7,189 bases of DNA from Candidatus Avelusimicrobium alvi. GTDB taxonomy: Bacteria > Elusimicrobiota > Elusimicrobia > Elusimicrobiales > Elusimicrobiaceae. The notes beneath the pieces were generated by a model, which saw nothing but the letters and a program-made list of their open reading frames with translations, was not told the origin of the DNA and made no database searches. A program made the translations under genes and the position numbers. The stretch lies in NCBI GenBank assembly GCA_002329395.1, contig DCTQ01000053.1:17834-25022 (forward strand), read 5' to 3'. This document shows, piece after piece, positions 1 through 5,086 of the stretch (its first letter is position 1; each line of letters starts with the position of its first letter).

Positions 1-1
1 G

Positions 2-172
2 GAAGGATTTAAAAAGAAAAACGGCCGTTACCCGACGGCGGATGAAGTGAAAACCGCGTTAAAGGCCGCGGCCGTAAAAGTGCCGGGCGTGCCCGATATC
101 GCCCAGGGCAGTGGAATGATTGATGTGAGGAAGCTGGAAAAACAGTTTGCAGCCGAGAATGAAAAAAAGTAA
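2..172 (+). CDS. C-terminal end of a probable S8 (subtilisin-like) serine peptidase, partial
   Basis: Only the last 56 codons are present; the frame is open from the window edge to the TAA at 170-172. The residues include PTADEVKTALKAAA near the start and GSGMIDVRKLE near the end. This matches the usual tail of S8 subtilases, where a helix after the catalytic Ser domain (P-x-E-V-K-x-x-L-x-x-A) is followed by a G-x-G-x-I/L-D-V motif. The catalytic Asp, His and Ser would lie upstream and cannot be seen, so activity cannot be judged. The end overlaps the ATG of the MATE gene by 14 nt, suggesting co-transcription. The family call rests on a short weak pattern; another protein with a similar tail is possible. 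Confidence 0.5.
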   Translation, partial: EGFKKKNGRYPTADEVKTALKAAAVKVPGVPDIAQGSGMIDVRKLEKQFAAENEKK

Positions 173-1520
173 TACCGCTAAAAAACCCCGCCGGATTGTC
201 CGCAAGAAATTATTTAATCTTACCAGTCCTATTTTTGTTGAAACGCTGCTGATTATGCTCACCGGCGCGACCGACGTATTTATGCTCAGCCGGTATTCGG
301 ACGCAACTGTCGCCGCCGGCGGCGTGGTGAACCAGCTGCTCAACCTGGTGTTTATTTTGTACGGCATTACCACGCTGGGCACTTCGGTGCTGTGCTCGCA
401 GTATTTGGGCGCGCGGCAGGGGAAAAACGTGGCGCAGGTAATTGGCGTATCGCTGCTGGTGAACCTGGTGATGGGCGGCCTTGTCAGCGCGGGGCTGTAC
501 TTTTTTGCGCCGCAGTCTCTGCGGCTGATGGGGCTGGATGAGAATTTAATCGGCTACGGCGTGTCGTATATGACGCTGGTGGGCGGGTTTTCTTTTTTGC
601 AGGCCATCGCCATGACGCTTTCCGCCATTTTAAGAAGCCACAACAAAGCCTATTACCCGATGTTCGTTACGCTTCTTATCAACATTATTAACGTCATCGG
701 CAATTATTTCCTGATTTTTGGAAACGGCGGCGCGCCGCGTCTGGGTATTACCGGCGCGGGGATTTCCACGGCCGTCAGCCGTCTGGCGGCGGTGGTGCTG
801 CTGACGTATATTCTGTTTAAAAAAGTGGCCCCTGTGCCGCCGCTTAAATACTTTAAACCCTTCCCGTGGGACAAAATTAAAAACCTGATGATTATCGGCC
901 TGCCGGCGGCGGGGGAGCAGGTGTCGTATAATTTTTCGCAGGTGGTGATTACGTATTTTTCTGTGATGCTGGGCACCGCCGCGCTGACCGCGCGCACCTA
1001 TGCGATGAGCATTGTGATGTTTTCGTACGTGTTTTCCATCGCCATCGGGCAGGGGGCGGCGATATCCATCGGCCACTTAATCGGCGAGGACCGTGACAAC
1101 GCGGCCTTCTCGGTAGAAAAATACTCCATTAAACTCGCAATGATTGTTACCGTCTGCATTTCGGTGCTGACCGCGCTCGTGGGCACCAACATTTTTAAAC
1201 TGCTTTCCACCAACCCGGAGGTCATCGCGATGGGCGCGTCCATCCTTTATATTGACGTACTGCTGGAAATCGGCCGCGCGGTTAATATTACGTCAGTCAA
1301 CTCCCTGAACGCGGCGGGGGACGTGATGTATCCGTTTATTACCGGGATTATCGTGATGTGGGGTGTGGCTACGCTTTTGGCCTATGTGCTGGGCATTTGG
1401 TGGGGGTGGGGGCTTAACGGCATTTGGCTGGCCATGGCGCTGGATGAAAACATCCGCGCCGTGGTGTTTGAACGCCGCTGGAAAAGCCGCAAATGGGAGA
1501 GCAAGGGCTTTACGCGTTAG
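159..1520 (+). CDS. MATE-family multidrug/toxin efflux transporter
   Basis: Predicted 453-residue inner-membrane antiporter of the MATE (MatE, PF01554) family, which exports drugs or metabolites in exchange for H+ or Na+. After a basic N-terminus (residues 1-17) there are about 12 hydrophobic segments in two six-helix halves, roughly 22-221 and 245-435, joined by a polar linker near 222-244. Family-like features include SPIFVETLLIMLTGATDVFML at 23-43, QYLGARQG at 81-88, the Asn-rich helix at 170-190, GLPAAGEQ at 247-254 and ALDENIRA at 427-434. The length is normal. I chose ATG 159 over TTG 147 because TTG lies deeper in the upstream gene and adds only four residues; no strong Shine-Dalgarno sequence precedes either. 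The substrate cannot be predicted. A DinF- or NorM-like subgroup is possible. Confidence 0.9.
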   Translation: MKKSNTAKKPRRIVRKKLFNLTSPIFVETLLIMLTGATDVFMLSRYSDATVAAGGVVNQLLNLVFILYGITTLGTSVLCSQYLGARQGKNVAQVIGVSLLVNLVMGGLVSAGLYFFAPQSLRLMGLDENLIGYGVSYMTLVGGFSFLQAIAMTLSAILRSHNKAYYPMFVTLLINIINVIGNYFLIFGNGGAPRLGITGAGISTAVSRLAAVVLLTYILFKKVAPVPPLKYFKPFPWDKIKNLMIIGLPAAGEQVSYNFSQVVITYFSVMLGTAALTARTYAMSIVMFSYVFSIAIGQGAAISIGHLIGEDRDNAAFSVEKYSIKLAMIVTVCISVLTALVGTNIFKLLSTNPEVIAMGASILYIDVLLEIGRAVNITSVNSLNAAGDVMYPFITGIIVMWGVATLLAYVLGIWWGWGLNGIWLAMALDENIRAVVFERRWKSRKWESKGFTR

Positions 1521-1543
1521 CGCATCGGGCGTAAAGCTTGTTT
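1507..1543 (+). terminator. Probable intrinsic terminator overlapping the MATE stop codon
   Basis: GCTTTACGC (1507-1515) and GCGTAAAGC (1529-1537) form a perfect 9-bp stem with a 13-nt loop, followed by TTGTTT. The 5' arm lies in the last codons of the MATE gene and the stop codon TAG is in the loop. The T-tract is interrupted by one G, so termination may be partial. The position between two genes and just before a promoter supports this reading. Confidence 0.55.
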
Positions 1544-1546
1544 ATG

Positions 1547-1562
1547 TGCTAAAATATATAAT
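1547..1562 (+). promoter_or_regulatory. Extended -10 promoter placed for a leaderless yceD mRNA
   Basis: TGCTAAAAT (1547-1555) matches the extended -10 pattern TGn-TAnnnT. No good -35 is seen 17 bp upstream. Transcription should begin about 7 nt after the -10, at or next to the A of ATG 1563. No Shine-Dalgarno sequence lies upstream of that ATG, which fits a leaderless transcript. An overlapping TATAAT (1557-1562) abuts the ATG and would start transcription inside the gene, so it is the less likely -10 for this start. Confidence 0.5.
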
Positions 1563-2057
1563 ATGAGTGAAAATTCGTTTTACAGAGATTACGACGTTCC
1601 GCAGGACCTGCAGTTTAAGACGGCTGACATCCTTCGTATGGGCGGGCTGGACTGCACCGCGCAGCTGAGCCCCAAATACTTTGAGGACGTGTTCGCCGCA
1701 CCCAATAAAATCACCCAAGTCAGCGTGAAGCTTTCGTTCTCCGTCGCCACGAACGAGATTCTGGCGCGCGGCGTTATTTCGGGCGAACGCGAAGTGCAGT
1801 GCGCCCGCTGCCTTCAAACCGCCAGGCAGAATTTTGCCGAAGAGTTTTTGGAAACATATAGCAACAAGTCGGAAATAATTGATATAATGTTACTTGTAAG
1901 GCAAACGCTGGCTTTGACTGAAGAAATCCGTTTTCTTTGCAAGCCCGACTGCAAGGGCTTGTGCCCCCAGTGCGGGAAGGATTTAAACGCCGCCCCGTGC
2001 GGATGCAAGCCGGTAAATTTGTCTCCTTTCGCCGAGCTGAAAGGAAAATTTAAGTAA
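1563..2057 (+). CDS. yceD: YceD/DUF177 family protein linked to rRNA and ribosome assembly
   Basis: A 164-residue protein of the DUF177 (YceD/YlbN) family, cytoplasmic and thought to act in 23S rRNA metabolism; it usually sits directly before rpmF, as here. The C-terminal half carries the hallmark: C80-A-R-C83-L in the middle, then C126-x3-C130-KGLCPQCGKDLN with C134 and C137, and a final C146-G-C148. The Cys set probably binds zinc. The N-terminal part (about 15-75) is the less conserved beta-rich region. ATG 1563 is the only plausible start, because no other ATG, GTG or TTG occurs in frame before Met26, which lies inside the domain. The start has no Shine-Dalgarno sequence. The ribosomal role is family knowledge, not visible in the sequence. 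Confidence 0.88.
   Translation: MSENSFYRDYDVPQDLQFKTADILRMGGLDCTAQLSPKYFEDVFAAPNKITQVSVKLSFSVATNEILARGVISGEREVQCARCLQTARQNFAEEFLETYSNKSEIIDIMLLVRQTLALTEEIRFLCKPDCKGLCPQCGKDLNAAPCGCKPVNLSPFAELKGKFK
1880..1888 (+). promoter_or_regulatory. Possible internal extended -10 promoter for rpmF-plsX
   Basis: TGATATAAT is a perfect extended -10 (TGn-TATAAT) inside the yceD coding sequence. No matching -35 is seen at normal spacing. A transcript from about 1895 would carry a 5' leader of roughly 200 nt before rpmF and could raise L32 and lipid-gene expression independently of yceD. The motif may be a chance result of an AT-rich stretch encoding S-E-I-I-D-I-M. Confidence 0.35.
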
Positions 2058-2089
2058 GAATTCATTTGAATTTTACTAGAGTAAAGAAC

Positions 2090-2094
2090 AGGAG
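2090..2094 (+). promoter_or_regulatory. Shine-Dalgarno site of rpmF
   Basis: AGGAG sits 8 nt before ATG 2103 and fixes the rpmF start. It contrasts with yceD, plsX and rnc, which have no such site. Just upstream, two short overlapping inverted repeats are seen: AATTC/GAATT (2059-2072) and TTTAC/GTAAA (2072-2085). They are weak and may be chance. Confidence 0.7.
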
Positions 2095-2102
2095 TTAGAC
2101 CA

Positions 2103-2309
2103 ATGCCCAATCCAAAGAAAAAACACACTCGTTCCCGCCGGGACATGAGAAGATCCAACAATTCCGGAGTAGAATTGCCGCAGCTCGTGGCCTGCCCGAA
2201 TTGCAAATCTCCCAGACTGCCGCACAACGTCTGCCCGACCTGCGGTTTTTATAAAGACAGAGTGGTCGTGGCCCAGAAAACCAAAGCCGAAGAGCCCGAA
2301 GCCAAATAA
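2103..2309 (+). CDS. rpmF: 50S ribosomal protein L32 (bL32), zinc-binding form
   Basis: A 68-residue basic protein of the large ribosomal subunit. The N-terminus MPNPKKKHTRSRRDMRRS is typical of bL32. A zinc ribbon follows with Cys at 31, 34, 44 and 47 (CPNC-x9-CPTCG), so this is the zinc-containing C+ form. After GFYKDRVVV comes a short acidic and lysine-rich tail ending EEPEAK, a little longer than usual. The gene has a clear AGGAG site and lies in the conserved yceD-rpmF-plsX order. Its stop is 9 nt before the plsX start. Confidence 0.97.
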   Translation: MPNPKKKHTRSRRDMRRSNNSGVELPQLVACPNCKSPRLPHNVCPTCGFYKDRVVVAQKTKAEEPEAK

Positions 2310-2318
2310 CGGTTCGTT

Positions 2319-3362
2319 ATGAAAATAGCCCTGGACGCATTAGGCGGAGACTACGGCGCAAAGCCCAACGTGTTGGGCGCTTTGAAAGCCGCCAAGAACC
2401 TGAATATAGAGGTGATCTTGGTGGGGGACGAAGCTGTGCTGCGCCGGGAGCTCAGGGCGCTCGGCCACGCGGACGTGCCTAAGAATATTTCCATCGTCCA
2501 CGCTCCCGACACCATTGATATGGGCGCGGAACCCGCCAAAGAATGCCGCAGTAAGAAAGACGCCAGCATCGTCGTATGCGCCAACCTGGTCCGCAGAGGC
2601 CAGGCCGACGCGTTCGTTTCCGCCGGCCATTCCGGCGCGGCTATGGTGGCGGCGCTGTTCGGGATGGGACGCATTAAAGGCGTCCAGCGCCCGGCCATCG
2701 CCACGCCCATGCCCACCTACAAAGGCGTAAGCCTGTTGCTGGACGGCGGCGCCAACGCCGACTGCAAACCGATTCACCTGCTGCAGTTTGCGGTGATGGG
2801 TTCGGCGTATATGCAAAAAGTGTTTGACATTCCGGCTCCGTCTGTGGGCGTACTGTCCATCGGCGAAGAAGAAACGAAAGGCAACTTTTTGGTCAAACAC
2901 ACCATTCCGCATATGCGCGAAATCGGCGTAAACTTTAAAGGCACCGTGGAAGGCCGCGACGTCAACACCGGCGACACGGACGTGATCGTTTGCGACGGAT
3001 TTGTGGGAAACATCGTGCTGAAGATGGCCGAAGGCCTCGCCAAAACGATGATGAATATGATTAAGCGCGAAGTTAAAAAACGCCCGCTGGCGCTTTTGGG
3101 CGCGCTGCTTTCCAAAGGGGCCTTTAAGGCCGTGAAGGACCATACCAACCCGGACTGCTACGGCGGCGCTCCCCTGGTGGGGGTGAACGGGGTGGCGATT
3201 ATTTCCCACGGCAAATCCAACGATTTCGCCATCTACAACGCCCTTAAAACGGCGGCGCGGCTGGTGGAAAAAGATTTTATCGGCGATATTGCCGCCAAAA
3301 TGGCCGCTTTAAAGCCCACTTTTGACGCGATTGAAAAGGAAATCCAGCAGGAGGACGCCTAA
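2319..3362 (+). CDS. plsX: Phosphate acyltransferase PlsX (acyl-ACP:phosphate transacylase)
   Basis: A 347-residue peripheral membrane enzyme that turns acyl-ACP and phosphate into acyl-phosphate, the acyl donor used by PlsY to start phospholipid synthesis. Recognisable family blocks are MKIALDALGGDYGAKPNVLGA (1-21; usual form MKIAIDAMGGD), HAPDTIDMGAEPAKECRSKK (61-80), SAGHSGA (101-107; more often SAGNTGA), GRIKGVQRPAIATPMP (117-132), LLDGGANADCKPIHLLQFAVMG (140-161), CDGFVGNIVLKMAEG (225-239) and YGGAPLVGVNGVAIISHGKSN (281-301). The length is normal. ATG 2319 has no Shine-Dalgarno sequence and follows rpmF by 9 nt, suggesting translational coupling. The stop TAATG shares one base with the fabG ATG. 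Confidence 0.97.
   Translation: MKIALDALGGDYGAKPNVLGALKAAKNLNIEVILVGDEAVLRRELRALGHADVPKNISIVHAPDTIDMGAEPAKECRSKKDASIVVCANLVRRGQADAFVSAGHSGAAMVAALFGMGRIKGVQRPAIATPMPTYKGVSLLLDGGANADCKPIHLLQFAVMGSAYMQKVFDIPAPSVGVLSIGEEETKGNFLVKHTIPHMREIGVNFKGTVEGRDVNTGDTDVIVCDGFVGNIVLKMAEGLAKTMMNMIKREVKKRPLALLGALLSKGAFKAVKDHTNPDCYGGAPLVGVNGVAIISHGKSNDFAIYNALKTAARLVEKDFIGDIAAKMAALKPTFDAIEKEIQQEDA
3349..3354 (+). promoter_or_regulatory. Shine-Dalgarno site of fabG
   Basis: A perfect AGGAGG lies inside the last codons of plsX, 7 nt before ATG 3362. It confirms the fabG start and the one-base overlap TAATG. Confidence 0.8.
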
Positions 3363-4105
3363 TGGCCGGCTTTAAAGGCAAGAACGTCATGATTACCGGC
3401 GCGACGCGCGGCATCGGCCTTGCGATTGCCGAAGCGTTTGCCGCCGCGGGGGCCAACCTGGCCGTCTGCGGCACGAACGAAGAAGCCCTTGCCCAGGCCG
3501 CCAAAACGCTGGAAACGCACGGCGTAAAAGTGTTTACGCAAAAAGTGAACGTTTCTCTGGCGGCGGACTGCGATTCTTTTGTGGAAAACGCGGTAAAAAC
3601 GCTGGGCTCGCTGGACGTGCTCGTCAACAATGCGGGCATTACCAAAGACAACCTGACCGTGCGCATGAGCGAGCAGGATTGGGACGACGTCATCGCCGTC
3701 AATTTGAAAGGGACGTTTTTAATGTCCAAAGCCGCTTTGAAAGTGATGTTTAAGAAAAGAAGCGGCAACATCGTCAACATTTCTTCCGTCGTGGGGGAAA
3801 TGGGCAACGCCGGCCAGGCCAATTATGTGGCCAGCAAGGCGGGCATCATCGGGCTGACCAAAACGTTCGCGAAGGAATTCGGTTCCCGCGGCGTGCGCGT
3901 CAACGCGGTGGCCCCCGGGTTCGTGCAGACCGCTATGACGGACACCCTCCCGGAAGACGTAAAGGCAAAGGCTTTGGAAGCCGTGCCGCTTAAAAGATTT
4001 GCTAAGACGCAGGATATCGCCAAGGCAGTAATGTTCTTGGCCAGCGAAGATGCTTCGTACATCACGGGGCATATCCTCGCCGTCAATGGCGGGCTTTATA
4101 TTTAA
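3362..4105 (+). CDS. fabG: 3-oxoacyl-[acyl-carrier-protein] reductase FabG
   Basis: A 247-residue cytoplasmic short-chain dehydrogenase/reductase that uses NADPH to reduce beta-ketoacyl-ACP in each cycle of type II fatty-acid synthesis. The Rossmann motif TGATRGIG is at 12-19 and NNAG at 89-92. The catalytic tetrad is N114, S142, Y155 and K159 (YVASK), all in register with E. coli FabG (Ser138, Tyr151, Lys155) after a four-residue shift. ITKDNLTVRM (93-102) is typical of true FabG rather than a general SDR. The APGFVQTAMT loop (184-193) and the C-terminal GHILAVNGGLYI are also canonical. acpP directly downstream supports the fatty-acid role. Length is normal and no key residue is missing. Confidence 0.97.
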   Translation: MAGFKGKNVMITGATRGIGLAIAEAFAAAGANLAVCGTNEEALAQAAKTLETHGVKVFTQKVNVSLAADCDSFVENAVKTLGSLDVLVNNAGITKDNLTVRMSEQDWDDVIAVNLKGTFLMSKAALKVMFKKRSGNIVNISSVVGEMGNAGQANYVASKAGIIGLTKTFAKEFGSRGVRVNAVAPGFVQTAMTDTLPEDVKAKALEAVPLKRFAKTQDIAKAVMFLASEDASYITGHILAVNGGLYI

Positions 4106-4138
4106 TTTACAAAATACGTAAACAAGGGGAAGCCCCTT
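4106..4138 (+). promoter_or_regulatory. Two consecutive RNA hairpins in the fabG-acpP spacer
   Basis: The 52-nt spacer folds into TTTAC (4106-4110)/GTAAA (4118-4122), then a perfect 6-bp hairpin AAGGGG (4124-4129)/CCCCTT (4133-4138) with an AAG loop, followed by TTAATTA. The second could be a weak terminator, a processing site, or a 5' stabiliser for acpP mRNA. The T-tract is poor, so full termination is unlikely. Confidence 0.4.
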
Positions 4139-4146
4139 TAATTACC

Positions 4147-4151
4147 GGAGG
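4147..4151 (+). promoter_or_regulatory. Shine-Dalgarno site of acpP
   Basis: GGAGG stands 6 nt before ATG 4158, just after the spacer hairpin. This strong, unpaired site fits the high translation needed for acyl carrier protein. Confidence 0.75.
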
Positions 4152-4157
4152 ACTAAA

Positions 4158-4403
4158 ATGTCTGTAGAAAACGTGCAAGAAAGAGTGAAAAATATCATCG
4201 TGGAACAGTTGGGCGTAGAAGCCGATCAGGTGAAACCGGAAGCTCAGTTCGTCAATGATTTGGGCGCCGATTCCTTGGATACGGTGGAACTTATCATGGC
4301 TCTCGAAGAAGAATTCGACATCGAAATCCCGGATGAAAAAGCCGAAAAAATCAAAACCGTCGGCGAAGCCGTTGATTATATTGAACAGAACGCCAAAAAA
4401 TAA
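4158..4403 (+). CDS. acpP: Acyl carrier protein
   Basis: An 81-residue acidic helical protein that carries growing acyl chains on a phosphopantetheine arm; partner of FabG and PlsX encoded just upstream. The attachment motif is D38-S39-L40 within [19 protein letters not shown], and S39 is the serine modified by holo-ACP synthase. The helix-III region [23 protein letters not shown] is canonical. Length is typical (75-85 residues). The stop TAA is 2 nt before the rnc GTG. Confidence 0.98.
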   Translation: MSVENVQERVKNIIVEQLGVEADQVKPEAQFVNDLGADSLDTVELIMALEEEFDIEIPDEKAEKIKTVGEAVDYIEQNAKK

Positions 4404-4405
4404 AC

Positions 4406-5071
4406 GTGTACACGGATATAGAGCATATCATTGGATATAGCTTTAAAGATAAGGCCGTTTTAAAGGAAGCACTCACTCACAAGTCTTTTGCCGGGGAGCA
4501 CAGAAGCGCCAAACATAACGAGCGCCTGGAATTCCTGGGGGACAGTATATTAGGAGCCATTGTTGCGGATTACATCTACAACCAATGCCCTCATGTAGAA
4601 GAGGGGGTGCTTTCTAAAATTAAGTCTAACTTAGTTTCAAGACGCAACCTGTATCTTTGGGGCAAACAGCTGGAGCTGGGCCGGTATATGAGCCTGGGTC
4701 ACGGCGAGCTGGCCACCGGCGGAAGAGAGCGCGACAGTATTATCTCCAACGCGGTGGAAGCCGTCATCGGCGCCGTTTATATTGACGGCGGCTATGCGGC
4801 CGCGGAAGCGGTGATTCTGCCGTGGGTTAAAACCCAGAAGCTCGCGCAGGACGCGCAGGATTTTAAGAGCCTTCTGCAGGAATACCTGCAAAAGCGCGGG
4901 CAGCATACTCCGTCGTACGAGGTTATCCAAACCGTCGGCCCGGAGCACGACAAGACGTTTACCGTACGCGTCAGCCTGGACGGAAAAGAGCTGGGCACCG
5001 GCAAAGGCCGCAATAAAAAACTGGCCGAGCAGGCCGCCGCGCAAGCCGCTTTTGAGCGGATGAAAAAATAA
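4406..5071 (+). CDS. rnc: Ribonuclease III
   Basis: A 221-residue double-strand-specific endoribonuclease used in rRNA and mRNA processing. The catalytic domain (about 4-145) has the signature NERLEFLGDSIL at 38-49, giving metal-site residues E39 and D46, plus E66 and E118. The dsRNA-binding domain (about 152-220) shows LLQEYLQKRG, PSYEVIQTVGPEHDKTFTV and GTGKGRNKKLAEQAAAQAA. Aligned by eye to E. coli, the position of Asp114 is Asn115 here (codon AAC, 4748-4750), a change at a metal ligand. The start is GTG 4406, 2 nt after the acpP stop and without a Shine-Dalgarno sequence, so translation is probably coupled to acpP. The acpP-rnc order is common in bacteria. Confidence 0.96.
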   Translation: MYTDIEHIIGYSFKDKAVLKEALTHKSFAGEHRSAKHNERLEFLGDSILGAIVADYIYNQCPHVEEGVLSKIKSNLVSRRNLYLWGKQLELGRYMSLGHGELATGGRERDSIISNAVEAVIGAVYIDGGYAAAEAVILPWVKTQKLAQDAQDFKSLLQEYLQKRGQHTPSYEVIQTVGPEHDKTFTVRVSLDGKELGTGKGRNKKLAEQAAAQAAFERMKK

Positions 5072-5086
5072 CAGAAGAGGACGATT

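Noticed and set aside
147..158. TTG 147 as the MATE start
   Set aside because: Adds only four residues, lies deeper in the upstream gene, and has no better ribosome binding site than ATG 159.
2340..3209. A 289-codon minus-strand frame
   Set aside because: Lies antisense inside plsX, whose protein is unmistakable. The frame is rich in His, Ala, Arg and Val, as expected from the complement of a GC-rich gene.
4096..4123. A promoter just upstream of acpP
   Set aside because: The stretch is AT-rich, but no -10/-35 pair or extended -10 with acceptable spacing could be found.
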